The notes: generated from the sequence alone by a model not told the origin. Numbered from the stretch's first letter, positions 1 through 7,561 are shown. The stretch is 64,000 nucleotides of DNA from Paludibacter propionicigenes WB4 (GCF_000183135.1 NC_014734.1:558001-622000); one strand, 5' to 3'. Translations and numbers: made by a program.

Positions 1-567
1 AAGAAAAACGATCAGTTTCTGATCTGGATACCCGACAAAACCTATATAGTTCTTGGAGCTTCCGGTAATCCGGACGAATCTTTGAATATGGAAAGTGTAC
101 AAGAAGATAATATCACCGTACTTAAACGACCTTCGGGTGGTGAAACGATCATTCTTACCCCGAATAACATTATGATTTCTGCTGTTTTCTGCAATATAAA
201 AAACCTGCGTGCGAAAGATGTATTTCAACGCATTAACCGACTGATAATTTCATCGATCGAAAAAACAGGTATCAAAGGATTGTCGTTGGTGGGAATCTCC
301 GATATAGCTGTTGCAGGCCGTAGAATACTGGGTTCGGCCATCTACAGGAGTAAAAATGTACTACTGTATCATGCCGTGCTCAACTTGGGCGAACCTGCGG
401 CCACTTTTGAACGATACCTGAAACCTTCGAGCAAAGAATCGGCTGACAGAAGTGGAAGAACAGCTATAGACTTAACCACCTCGCTCAAAGAAAAAGGATA
501 CAACAAAGGCGCTTACCACATGGAAAACCTTTTGTCGCTGTCTTTCGAGGAATCATTTTGTATATGA
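1..567 (+). CDS. lipoate-protein ligase A family protein (5' end outside window)
   Basis: The reading frame is open from the first base, so the N-terminus is missing and the first ATG at 82 is internal. The visible part matches the BPL/LplA fold: the lipoate-binding motif RPSGGE, then GISDIAVAGRRILGSA, which corresponds to the substrate and ATP-binding segment of LplA, then LYHAVLNL in place of the usual HHGTLL. The family attaches lipoate or octanoate to the lipoyl domains of 2-oxoacid dehydrogenases and GcvH in the cytoplasm. The third residue of the usual RPSGGG run is Glu and the HHG motif is altered, so it may be a divergent paralogue. Its stop overlaps the next ATG (ATGA), suggesting translational coupling. 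Confidence 0.72.
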   Translation, partial: KKNDQFLIWIPDKTYIVLGASGNPDESLNMESVQEDNITVLKRPSGGETIILTPNNIMISAVFCNIKNLRAKDVFQRINRLIISSIEKTGIKGLSLVGISDIAVAGRRILGSAIYRSKNVLLYHAVLNLGEPAATFERYLKPSSKESADRSGRTAIDLTTSLKEKGYNKGAYHMENLLSLSFEESFCI

Positions 568-1388
568 GTATTTTGTCAACTACAGATTCTCCACAACCTA
601 TCAGGGATACGTCGATACGTATCCCTGATGTTGATATGAAGTCATTTCTGGATGCCCGGGTGCAACAATACAATAACGTTGAATTTATTCACTCGGACCC
701 TGTACAGATTCCGCACCGGTTTTCGCGAAAGGAAGACATAGAAATAGCAGCATTTCTTACTGCCACCATTTCCTGGGGACAACGAAAAAGCATTATCAAC
801 AATGCTAACCGACTTATGCGGCTGATGGACAATTCGCCCTATGATTTTTTGATGGAAGCCGATGCGGCAGACTGGAAAACCGTTTCGGGCTTTGTTCACC
901 GAACCTTTAATGGCAACGATTGTCTGTTTTTTCTGGAATCGCTCAGGAATATCTATCGTCATCACCACGGGTTGGAAACCGTTTTTACCAACGGATACAA
1001 CAACGGGGAAAACATTCAAAGCGCATTACAGCATTTTCGGGAGGTATTTCTATCCACTCCGCACGAAGTCAGGGTTCGGAAACATGTTTCTGATGTTTCG
1101 GCCAATTCATCGGCCAAGCGCCTGAATATGTTTCTGCGTTGGATGGTACGAAACGACGACAACCAAGTAGACTTCGGGCTGTGGAAAAACATTCCGGCTT
1201 CGGCACTCATGCTTCCGCTCGATGTTCATACAGGCAATGTTGCCCGGGGACTGGGTTTACTCACCCGTAAGCAAAACGACTGGAAAGCGGTGGAAGAAAT
1301 TACCGCTGCACTCCGTATTTTCGATGCTCACGATCCGATAAAATACGATTATGCGCTGTTTGGAATCGGGGTTTTCGAAGGACGCTGA
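564..1388 (+). CDS. TIGR02757 (DUF2400) family protein
   Basis: About 274 aa, close to the usual family length. It contains RFSRKEDIEIAAFLTATISW followed by a GQRK motif near residues 55-75, and PLDVHTGNVARGLGLL near the C-terminus. Both are typical of this Bacteroidota/Spirochaetota family, which has an HhH-glycosylase-like helical appearance but no established function. An in-frame TTG exists at 558. I prefer ATG 564 because it gives an ATGA overlap with the stop of the upstream lipoate-ligase-like gene. No signal peptide, so probably cytoplasmic. Confidence 0.8.
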   Translation: MSILSTTDSPQPIRDTSIRIPDVDMKSFLDARVQQYNNVEFIHSDPVQIPHRFSRKEDIEIAAFLTATISWGQRKSIINNANRLMRLMDNSPYDFLMEADAADWKTVSGFVHRTFNGNDCLFFLESLRNIYRHHHGLETVFTNGYNNGENIQSALQHFREVFLSTPHEVRVRKHVSDVSANSSAKRLNMFLRWMVRNDDNQVDFGLWKNIPASALMLPLDVHTGNVARGLGLLTRKQNDWKAVEEITAALRIFDAHDPIKYDYALFGIGVFEGR

Positions 1389-1450
1389 TTTTCGGTAGTT
1401 TGTTTTAAGTAAGCGAATGATTCTAATTTCGTATTATCAAAAAAGGATGG

Positions 1451-1639
1451 AACGCTGATTTTACGGATTGAGCGGATTTAAACGGATGATAATAAAACGG
1501 ATCTTTAACTGATTTTAGTCATGCAAGCATGACAGATATAATCCTGAACTATTGAAAATCATCTCGACTTGTCGAGATTGAAATCCGTATAAAAATCCGT
1601 TATATCAGCGTTTATCCGCGCCTGCCTGCGGTAGGCAGG
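1451..1639. repeat. nested palindromic intergenic repeat
   Basis: The roughly 350-base gap between the TIGR02757 gene and the next gene is filled by inverted repeats. AACGCTGAT (1451-1459) pairs with ATCAGCGTT (1604-1612) across 150 nt. Inside are GTCATGC/GCATGAC (1518-1533) and ATCTCGAC/GTCGAGAT (1561-1578), and just outside CCTGCCT/AGGCAGG (1621-1639). It resembles the dispersed degenerate palindromes common in Bacteroidota intergenic regions. I see no gene here. Confidence 0.6.
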
Positions 1640-1742
1640 TTCTATTTTCTCCCAATTTACGGATTTACTTATACAACATTATATTTATTCCGGTACTTAC
1701 CACCTCAACGAACAAAACCGACCTCCTTATTCCGCCTGCTGT

Positions 1743-2369
1743 CTAAATCACATAACTCTTTACCACCTCACTCCATATGCGCGAAGGATGGGTGCGTGCT
1801 CCGGCCACCCTGAAGCAATACTCTTTACCGCTGGTAAGACCTTCTATCAATATCTTTCGTCGCGTACCGCTGACTTGAATCCACACACTATCGTCAGTAA
1901 GTGGAGCTTCGCAATATTCAAACACATAAAAGAGTGCTCGATCCACAACATTGCAACTTACCCAGGCACTTCCATGTTTATATCCCAACTTTATTTTTAC
2001 ATTCATGGCTTTATCCAGTTGCCCAACCTTAGCTGCTTTCTTGTGCATATCAAAACCGGCACTGGCTATTATCGCAGCATTGCCTTTGCTCGTTAGCTCC
2101 ACATAAGTGGCCAGTTCCTGCAGACAAAGTTCCAAATCGCGCCGACAGTTTTTCTTAACAACCGTAGTTAGTCTGCCTCCATCATTCGACTCGATGATAG
2201 AAGTCTCATAACTTTGAATTTTAGCCTTTAATTCATCCAGTGTTGCCTGAATATCCGGAAAGTGAGCATTATTGGTCATTTGTTCCAATATACTGCGTGC
2301 TTTTGCTTGTAATTTCAAGTCCCGGTATTTCTTCGGAGAGAAAGTTTTTGAAACAATAGCTTTATCCAT
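1743..2369 (-). CDS. fibronectin type III-like domain protein, cytoplasmic
   Basis: 208 aa without a signal peptide. The N-terminal half (residues 1-110) is helical and charged and includes a run reading KNCRRDLELCLQELATYVEL. The C-terminal ~85 residues look like a fibronectin type III fold: the stretch ending YVFEYCEAP, then SGTRRKILIEGLTSGKEYCF with RVAGA, then W-S-E-V. Such short helical plus FN3 proteins recur in Bacteroidales genomes without an assigned function. The gene stands alone on the minus strand between two long intergenic repeat regions. The domain call rests on pattern alone. Confidence 0.6.
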   Translation of the reverse strand: MDKAIVSKTFSPKKYRDLKLQAKARSILEQMTNNAHFPDIQATLDELKAKIQSYETSIIESNDGGRLTTVVKKNCRRDLELCLQELATYVELTSKGNAAIIASAGFDMHKKAAKVGQLDKAMNVKIKLGYKHGSAWVSCNVVDRALFYVFEYCEAPLTDDSVWIQVSGTRRKILIEGLTSGKEYCFRVAGARTHPSRIWSEVVKSYVI

Positions 2370-2468
2370 ATCGTTGTTTTTAAAGTAAGTAGGACGAACA
2401 ATTAAAAATCATATATTCATTTGTGACAATTCATTTTTCCACCATTTATTTATCGAATTAATTGGTGG

Positions 2469-2522
2469 GAATTCGTGCAATTAGTGGTTTAAATAATCAA
2501 TAAACCACGAATTTCACGAATT
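2469..2522. repeat. nested palindrome (GTGGTTT / AAACCAC type)
   Basis: GAATTCGTG (2469-2477) and GTGGTTT (2484-2490) are mirrored by AAACCAC (2502-2508) and CACGAATT (2515-2522). This is a common type of Bacteroidota intergenic repeat with alternating CACGAATT and ACCAC words. It lies at the start of a ~1060-base gene-free stretch (2370-3429). Confidence 0.55.
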
Positions 2523-2649
2523 TACACGAAAGTGTAAGATTTAAAAAATACGACATTATATAGTTTCAATTAGTTAGATTCTCAATTTATTGTACAGGAT
2601 TCATCCATTGTATAGCAGTTTTACACTTATTGAACCATACAATCGTTCG

Positions 2650-3070
2650 TTCTTCAGTTACAAACTCCAACACCTTGTAACTATTCCGTCCGTACTGATA
2701 AAGAATGCCTTATTCTTATAGTACAATACGGTTTTCCTGTATTAGAATAGCATATTCCTTAGCAGTAATTCGTAATTTACTATTAGAAATGGTTCATTAC
2801 CGATGGCAAATATACAGTTTTCTATTTATAATAAGTTATTTTCTGTAAATAATATACTATTTTCATTAGATAATTAGTTATTATTTACGGTAAATAAAGT
2901 ATTTCTAACGGGTAATATACTGTTTACTATAAACAATAGTTTATTTCTCATGAGAAATATATTATTTCCTATAGAAAACAAGCAATTCTTTACAAAGTAT
3001 GCTGCATTGTAGTATAAGTATGTGCTATTATAGTACAGGAATGCCGCATTGTAACACTACATTAAGGCTT
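2650..3070. repeat. degenerate ~21-nt periodic array of short hairpins
   Basis: About twenty successive 20-22 nt units, each usually opening with TTnCT or TTTnC and containing TAnnA/AATA words. The units differ in sequence but repeat the same geometry. Many are themselves palindromic: GTTACAA/TTGTAAC (2657-2681), AAGAAT/ATTCTT (2701-2717), GAATA/TATTC (2745-2757), TTATTT/AAATAA (2837-2853), TTATTTAC/GTAAATAA (2882-2898), TGTTTA/TAAACA (2922-2936), TATTTCTC/GAGAAATA (2943-2960). No conserved identical repeat and no open frame, so it is not a CRISPR array or a gene. The rest of the 2370-3429 gap is AT-rich with nothing recognisable. Confidence 0.55.
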
Positions 3071-3373
3071 TACTGACAACAAACAGACCGAAGTAGGGCA
3101 GTAATGCCGGAATAGAACAAAGGAAAAGGACAGACATAACCGTGTTTACTTCAATAATGCCAGAGAATGCGCCATTCATGATACAAAACCTTGCCATAAA
3201 GAAAACCAACACCGCTACCACTCAACAAACTATCCCCGCAATACTAAATAATTAAGAACAGGTATTGTGAATAAAAAAAATGTTTTTACCTTTGGGGATT
3301 AAATTAATTAAACACCAAAATAAATCCATCTCTTAAGTGGAAATATGAGAGATCGCAGTTCGCATATATACAA

Positions 3374-3380
3374 GTTAGGC
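3374..3380 (+). other. possible attC-type core site (GTTAGGC)
   Basis: GTTAGGC matches the integron simple core-site consensus GTTRRRY and lies 49 nt before the first gene of the accessory stretch. On its own a seven-base match is weak. It is listed because attC-like repeats follow at 4181-4230 and 5241-5335. Confidence 0.25.
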
Positions 3381-3429
3381 GGCATAGTAAAAAAATAAAG
3401 GTCATAAAATTGACAGCAAATTAAAAATT

Positions 3430-4164
3430 ATGGAAGATCTATTGAAACTAGCAAAAGAAGACTTAGAAATTGCTAATTTATTGTACAACAATAAAAAGTA
3501 TTCTAATTCGCTTTATCACTATCATCAGAGTGTCGAAAAGTCAATCAAATATATTGGACTGTCAATTGGTGGTATTACTACGCAACAACTTAACAAAGAA
3601 ATAAGTCATGACCCGATAAACGCTTTTAAGCTTTTATTTAAATATTTCAAGGGACAATCTAATGGATTGATACCAGACATTGATCCACATCTTTTTACAA
3701 ACGCAAAAAAAATAATTGATTCTGGTTCCGAAAAAGAAGTAGTTAATGGAGCTTGGAATATGATACAATCTATATGCAATGAGGCAAAAATAATTCACGA
3801 TGACCAATTTCCGACTGCTTTTGAAGCTGTCTGTGATTATATTAAGAAAATTGCTCCTGCAATGGATTTGGGTCTAGACAAAGATCCTTACAAGAAACTC
3901 GTAGCAATAACCATGGAAAAAGAAGCAGTAAATACAATCATTTTGATTAACTATGGAATGAAAATATTGCAAGTTCTTCTAATGAATTCTTTGATATGTA
4001 GTAAGTTTAAACCTGATAATTTCCGATATCCAAGTAACGAACTCGGGAATCCAGTAGAATACTTTAACGAAAATAATGCACTAATAATGGATTTGCCACT
4101 ATTTATGAAATCCATGGATATACCTATTGAATTTGCAGGAAAAATTAAATGGGGAAAGAAATAA
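3430..4164 (+). CDS. HEPN-domain-like protein
   Basis: 244 aa. The N-terminal helical segment, with LAKEDLEIANLLY at residues 7-19 and YHYHQSVEKSIKYIGL at 29-44, has the spacing of HEPN domains (the usual QxxEKxxK region). HEPN proteins are often RNases in toxin-antitoxin or antiphage systems, but the catalytic R-X4-6-H motif is not visible here, so it may be non-catalytic or a regulator. The C-terminal ~120 residues are unassigned. Codons are strongly A/T-biased compared with the core genes. It is followed by a half attC-like repeat, a tRNA-like element and a second HEPN-like gene with the RX4H motif. Confidence 0.6.
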   Translation: MEDLLKLAKEDLEIANLLYNNKKYSNSLYHYHQSVEKSIKYIGLSIGGITTQQLNKEISHDPINAFKLLFKYFKGQSNGLIPDIDPHLFTNAKKIIDSGSEKEVVNGAWNMIQSICNEAKIIHDDQFPTAFEAVCDYIKKIAPAMDLGLDKDPYKKLVAITMEKEAVNTIILINYGMKILQVLLMNSLICSKFKPDNFRYPSNELGNPVEYFNENNALIMDLPLFMKSMDIPIEFAGKIKWGKK

Positions 4165-4180
4165 CATTAAATAAAGAAAA

Positions 4181-4240
4181 CTACGACCGCCAAACACCCG
4201 CCTATGTTCATTGGCTGTCTGACGTGCATTTAGCATCAAA
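4181..4240 (+). repeat. half attC-like repeat
   Basis: GTTCATTGGCTG (4206-4217) and TGACGTGCATT (4220-4230) recur almost identically at 5257-5268 and 5271-5281, inside the complete inverted-repeat element after the next gene. Here the 3' half is missing or replaced by the tRNA-like sequence. This suggests a truncated or recombined cassette boundary. Confidence 0.45.
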
Positions 4241-4249
4241 TTAAAAAAA

Positions 4250-4337
4250 GAGCTTTTAGACTCATGGGATTAAGTCACCTGCCTTCAAAGAAATTAAGAT
4301 AAAGCAGGAAACGTCAGTTCGAATCTGACAAAGCTCA
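4250..4337 (+). tRNA. tRNA-like element with enlarged 21-nt anticodon loop
   Basis: A cloverleaf can be drawn with every stem perfect. Acceptor GAGCTTT (4250-4256) pairs with AAAGCTC (4330-4336). T8 A9 are at 4257-4258. D stem GACT (4259-4262) pairs with AGTC (4273-4276), and the D loop contains GGG. Anticodon stem CCTGC (4278-4282) pairs with GCAGG (4304-4308). T stem GTCAG (4313-4317) pairs with CTGAC (4325-4329) around a canonical TTCGAAT loop. The anticodon loop is 21 nt (4283-4303): it begins CTTCAAA, then has 14 extra bases. If those are an insertion after a normal seven-base loop, the anticodon would be TCA (UGA-reading). CCA is not encoded. It could be a tRNA with a tiny intron, a decayed tRNA, or a decoy. 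It sits between two HEPN-like genes, 17 nt before the second. Confidence 0.55.
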
Positions 4338-4354
4338 CAAATTATTAAAAAAAT

Positions 4355-5233
4355 ATGCTTGAACTAATTTGGACTGGACATTTGAAACACTTCAAACAAT
4401 TGATAGGTCATTCAAATCATTATTTGATTACAATATTAATTGGCATTGAGGGCGTTAGAAAAGGAGAAGTAACAAAAGGTGATTCATTTCATGTAACGTG
4501 GAATCCTGTCTCTATTGAAGAAACAACTAGAAATTCGAGAAGATTTGCTCGAAATTCTGCATTGTCTTGGACAATGGATGCTCTCGATGCTTATTTAGGA
4601 TTTCTTAAGAGACAACCATTTAATTTTCCTGAAGATTTTAACGATAGTATTCAAAATGAAAGATTTGTTTTTAGTCTATTTAATAAGGTAATTGATTTCA
4701 CGCAATATCCTATAGATCTTCCTTTATCATTAGTACACCTTGGAATACAATGGAGAAATAATTTAGTTCATTATCATGCTGACAATGAACTAGAACAAAA
4801 ATATGCAACATATATCAGGAATGTTGAAATGGATTCAATTCAAGAAAGATTTCGAGGACTAGATCCGATTTTAATGTATGAAAATTTCAAGGATCACAAT
4901 TCCCCAACTTTTAAAGAAGTTGCAGCAATAATCCAATCAACTCATTATTTAGTATTAGAGCTTGACAAACTTCTCAAAGAATACATAGATACAGATAAAT
5001 ATATAAATTTTATTATACGAGAAAATGAACTTGATATCGATAATATCGTATTTGCTTGTCCAGAAAAAAAACTAAGAAAATTCAAAAGATTCCTTTTGAC
5101 AAAAGGATTTACTGAAGTAAATAATTCTATTTCGAGGACTAAGATTTCAGATGATGAATTAAATAATATCATTGAAAATGAATATCAAACAAGAAAAAAG
5201 ATAAGAGAAGAAGAAAAAAATAAGAAAATATAA
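4355..5233 (+). CDS. HEPN-like protein with RX4H motif
   Basis: 292 aa, AT-rich. I do not recognise the full-length family. The central motif RNNLVHYHADNE places Arg134, Asn135 and His139 in the R-(N/D)-X3-H arrangement diagnostic of catalytic HEPN ribonucleases, in a helical context. The C-terminal 60 residues are highly charged and Lys/Glu-rich, like a nucleic-acid-binding or coiled tail. HEPN enzymes commonly cleave tRNA anticodon loops or mRNA in abortive infection. Here a tRNA-like sequence ends 17 nt upstream, and another HEPN-like gene precedes it. Function is inferred only from motif and context. Confidence 0.5.
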   Translation: MLELIWTGHLKHFKQLIGHSNHYLITILIGIEGVRKGEVTKGDSFHVTWNPVSIEETTRNSRRFARNSALSWTMDALDAYLGFLKRQPFNFPEDFNDSIQNERFVFSLFNKVIDFTQYPIDLPLSLVHLGIQWRNNLVHYHADNELEQKYATYIRNVEMDSIQERFRGLDPILMYENFKDHNSPTFKEVAAIIQSTHYLVLELDKLLKEYIDTDKYINFIIRENELDIDNIVFACPEKKLRKFKRFLLTKGFTEVNNSISRTKISDDELNNIIENEYQTRKKIREEEKNKKI

Positions 5234-5240
5234 AAATCTG

Positions 5241-5335
5241 CTGCTAACACACGCTTGTTCATTGGCTGGTTGACGTGCATTCCGGCAGTTTTGCTCCTGC
5301 AAACCGCCAATGTCCATAGCCTCGGTCGTTAGCAG
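5241..5335 (+). repeat. attC-like inverted-repeat element
   Basis: A 95-bp element bounded by CTGCTAAC (5241-5248) and GTTAGCAG (5328-5335), perfect inverted repeats, with inner CATTGGC/GCCAATG arms. This outer TAAC/GTTA pair plus inner pair resembles the fold of integron attC sites, although the core bases do not strictly fit RYYYAAC/GTTRRRY. It shares two blocks of 11-12 bp with the half element at 4206-4230. Confidence 0.45.
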
Positions 5336-5357
5336 TAATATTAAAAAAATAAGACGT

Positions 5358-6158
5358 ATGAAACCTTTGATGCTTATCCTGTTTACTTTTCTGTTACTTG
5401 TAGAAGTCAGTTATGCCCAAGACACAACCTATATCGACAAGAAAATCGAATACTTTTCAAGTAAAGAAAAGTCAAATAACTCGGAAAAGTATGCAAGAGA
5501 AATAATAAAAGTGGGTAAAGATTCATTTAAAATTGAATACTGCAACTATTATGACGGTAAAAGGTATGCGACAGGTTATACTGAAGGATTTAAAATAAAG
5601 GACGATAGCATTTTAATTATAAAAAATGAAAGTTGGAGTTTTAGAAAGATATGTAATAATGTTTATGCTGTAAATCTAAGAGACAGCGAATATGTACAAA
5701 AAGGAATAGCATATTCAATTATTCCCTTCGTCAAGAATGGAAGCTTCATATATTTAAACAGCGTAAATGACACCTTGTTGACTGAACATTATGAAATGGG
5801 CAGTTTAAAGGACTACAAAACTCCGAAAATAAAAAATACAGACACAATATACACAAGTGTTGACGAGTATCCAATATTTCCAAGTAAATATGGAAATTTG
5901 CGAGACTACATATCAAAACGAATCATAATACCAGAAATATATGCTGAATCGGGAATTCAAGGCAAAACTATATTCCGAACAGTAATAACGTCGACAGGTG
6001 AAGTAAAGAACATTGAAATTTTGAGGAGTTTAGATCGAGCATTTGACTTGACGTGCTTAAGAATAATTGCAAGACTACCGAAATTCGAACCTGGAAAAAT
6101 TAAAGGAAAAAATGTAAACACCTATTATATTATACCTGTAGCATTTAGATACGAATAA
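5358..6158 (+). CDS. exported protein with TonB C-terminal domain
   Basis: 266 aa from ATG 5358. An in-frame ATG at 5310 would add residues encoded by the attC-like repeat, and the shorter start places a clear signal peptide (MKPLMLILFTFLLLVEVSYA, then Q) at the N-terminus. Residues ~185-266 form a TonB C-terminal-like domain: GIQGKTIFRTVITSTGEVKN, then a FEPGKIKGKNV stretch and the final PVAFRYE. TonB proteins normally have an uncleaved anchor and a proline-rich linker, neither of which is present. It is more like the stand-alone periplasmic energy-transducer-like proteins frequent in Bacteroidota accessory regions. The middle ~150 residues are unassigned. Confidence 0.65.
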   Translation: MKPLMLILFTFLLLVEVSYAQDTTYIDKKIEYFSSKEKSNNSEKYAREIIKVGKDSFKIEYCNYYDGKRYATGYTEGFKIKDDSILIIKNESWSFRKICNNVYAVNLRDSEYVQKGIAYSIIPFVKNGSFIYLNSVNDTLLTEHYEMGSLKDYKTPKIKNTDTIYTSVDEYPIFPSKYGNLRDYISKRIIIPEIYAESGIQGKTIFRTVITSTGEVKNIEILRSLDRAFDLTCLRIIARLPKFEPGKIKGKNVNTYYIIPVAFRYE

Positions 6159-6165
6159 AAAAACT

Positions 6166-6266
6166 ACTTTGTTGAACGTAGCTTAGCACTGGACGTTTAG
6201 CAAAGTGTCCACACTTCGTTCAAGCTAAAAGGAAGTCTACGGACTTCCACATTGAAAAGTAATTGA
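6166..6266. repeat. 101-bp intergenic direct repeat, copy A
   Basis: This block is repeated at 6752-6852 with the same length and order of words: ACTTTGTTGA, GTAGCTTA, CAAAGTGTCCACACTTCGTT, GCTAAAAGGA, CACATTGAAAAGTAATTGA. It contains the hairpin AAGTG-TCCA-CACTT, and in this copy also TTGAACG/CGTTCAA arms. It lies directly downstream of the TonB-domain gene. Confidence 0.7.
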
Positions 6267-6437
6267 ATAGGATATACTAGGCAGAGACTTGTTTCTAACC
6301 GGTGTTGAATGGAAAGGAAGTGTAGTAAAAAAGAAAAGATTGCTTTATAATTGGAAGGACAAGAATGAAAACTCAAAAAAACATGACTTCCATAACGAGT
6401 ATTATAAATGAAAAAAACCGACTTTGATAATTGAAAC

Positions 6438-6752
6438 ATGAATACGATTTTGACAATACTTTATGATGTTCTATTATTTTTACCACTAGTTTTTCAGATT
6501 TTCTTTGGTAATAAATCTATAAAAGGTAGTCTAAAATTAAAATTTTGGCAGATAAGTGTGATAAGTATAATCAGTCAAGTTATTGTGGCTATAGTTGGCT
6601 CTTATTTGATGAGACTAATGGTAATACAAACCAAGTTCCATGACGGCTTTCTTGCTATAATTGGAGGTGTAATGTTTAATATAATTCTTGGAGTAATAGT
6701 TCTATTAGTTATACTAAAACAAACGAGCAATAAACCGAGACAAGAAAAGTGA
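6438..6752 (+). CDS. small integral membrane protein
   Basis: 104 aa with three predicted membrane segments: residues ~4-23 (ILTILYDVLLFLPLVFQIFF), ~38-60 and ~71-93. There is a charged loop KSIKGSLKLKF and a basic tail. No recognised family. Its stop codon overlaps the first base of the second 101-bp repeat copy, which makes gene plus repeat look like one cassette-like unit of about 586 bp. Confidence 0.55.
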   Translation: MNTILTILYDVLLFLPLVFQIFFGNKSIKGSLKLKFWQISVISIISQVIVAIVGSYLMRLMVIQTKFHDGFLAIIGGVMFNIILGVIVLLVILKQTSNKPRQEK

Positions 6753-6852
6753 CTTTGTTGAGTGTAGCTTATCTCTCGATGTTTTGCAAAGTGTCCACAC
6801 TTCGTTCAGGCTAAAAGGATGTGTCCAAACTTTCACATTGAAAAGTAATTGA
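6752..6852. repeat. 101-bp intergenic direct repeat, copy B
   Basis: Second copy of the 6166-6266 repeat, same length, with scattered substitutions. The AAGTGTCCACACTT hairpin core is conserved. It directly follows the small membrane gene and precedes the SRPBCC gene. Confidence 0.7.
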
Positions 6853-6909
6853 GAAAGCGAACAAAATATAAGTAGGAATGTTGAAACTAAATACTTATAC
6901 AATAAATCT

Positions 6910-7335
6910 ATGTGGACAAAATCTCATACAGTCATAACAAAAGAAGCCACAAAAGAACAAATGTGGAAGCTATTTACTGACGTAAATAATTGGCATGTTT
7001 GGAACAATGAAATTGAATTTGCAAAACTAGAAGGTAAATTTGAGGCTGGGAATCATTATCTGATTCAACCAAGAAACGGAAGAACAGTTAAAGTCAAATT
7101 GATTAAAGTCGTTGAAAATAGACAATGTTTAGAACTTGGAGAATTTCCACTGGCTAAAATGTATTATGAACACATTATAGAGGAAACTCCAGATGGTCTA
7201 AAAATAACCAGCACAATTACTATGACCGGTTTATTAAGTTTTCTATGGGTGCAATTAGTTGTTCGGAAAATTGCATCCACAATGGCTTCTCATGTACAAG
7301 AACAAATTAAAGTTGCTTCAAAACTTTTAGTCTAA
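6910..7335 (+). CDS. SRPBCC (polyketide cyclase/START-like) family protein
   Basis: 141 aa. The opening TKEQMWKLFTDVNNWHVWN is the standard SRPBCC start (helix after the first strand, with the W-W pair). It is followed by GKFEAGNHYLI, alternating beta strands (TVKVKLIKVVENRQCLEL), and a C-terminal amphipathic helix after residue 110. These proteins bind hydrophobic ligands in a deep cavity, and the ligand here is unknown. No signal peptide. It is the last gene of the repeat-separated accessory group. Confidence 0.72.
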   Translation: MWTKSHTVITKEATKEQMWKLFTDVNNWHVWNNEIEFAKLEGKFEAGNHYLIQPRNGRTVKVKLIKVVENRQCLELGEFPLAKMYYEHIIEETPDGLKITSTITMTGLLSFLWVQLVVRKIASTMASHVQEQIKVASKLLV

Positions 7336-7553
7336 TAACTTTTAGTTGTAGCTATTATACTCTGCCCAATCGGATATAGTTATTGGAAGGACTGAAAGTT
7401 TGTCTTAGTTCTTGAGATATGTTATTCCATCTGTATGTATTATCAGGATTTTTAATCCAAGATTAATATATCTGCTTTATACAATATAAAATGTATATCC
7501 AACAGGATATGCATTTTTTTATTCTATAAAAGCATAAATTTACTAAAAATAAT

Positions 7554-7561
7554 TATCTTTG
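7554..7561 (+). promoter_or_regulatory. Bacteroidota -7 element TATCTTTG
   Basis: TATCTTTG fits TAnnTTTG and lies 38 nt before ATG 7600. A good -33 TTTG is not obvious; the region at about 7530 is T/A-rich. Confidence 0.5.

Noticed and set aside
2650-3070. CRISPR array
   Set aside because: There is a regular period, but no identical repeats alternating with unique spacers, and no cas genes in the window.
4250-4337. Ordinary class II tRNA with a long variable arm
   Set aside because: CCTGC/GCAGG pairs perfectly around the whole 21-nt loop and only four bases lie between it and the T stem, so the extra bases are in the anticodon loop, not the variable arm.
6197-6439. 80-aa minus-strand gene near the small membrane gene
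   Set aside because: It is created by the 101-bp repeat; a similar frame appears over the second copy at 6714-6902.
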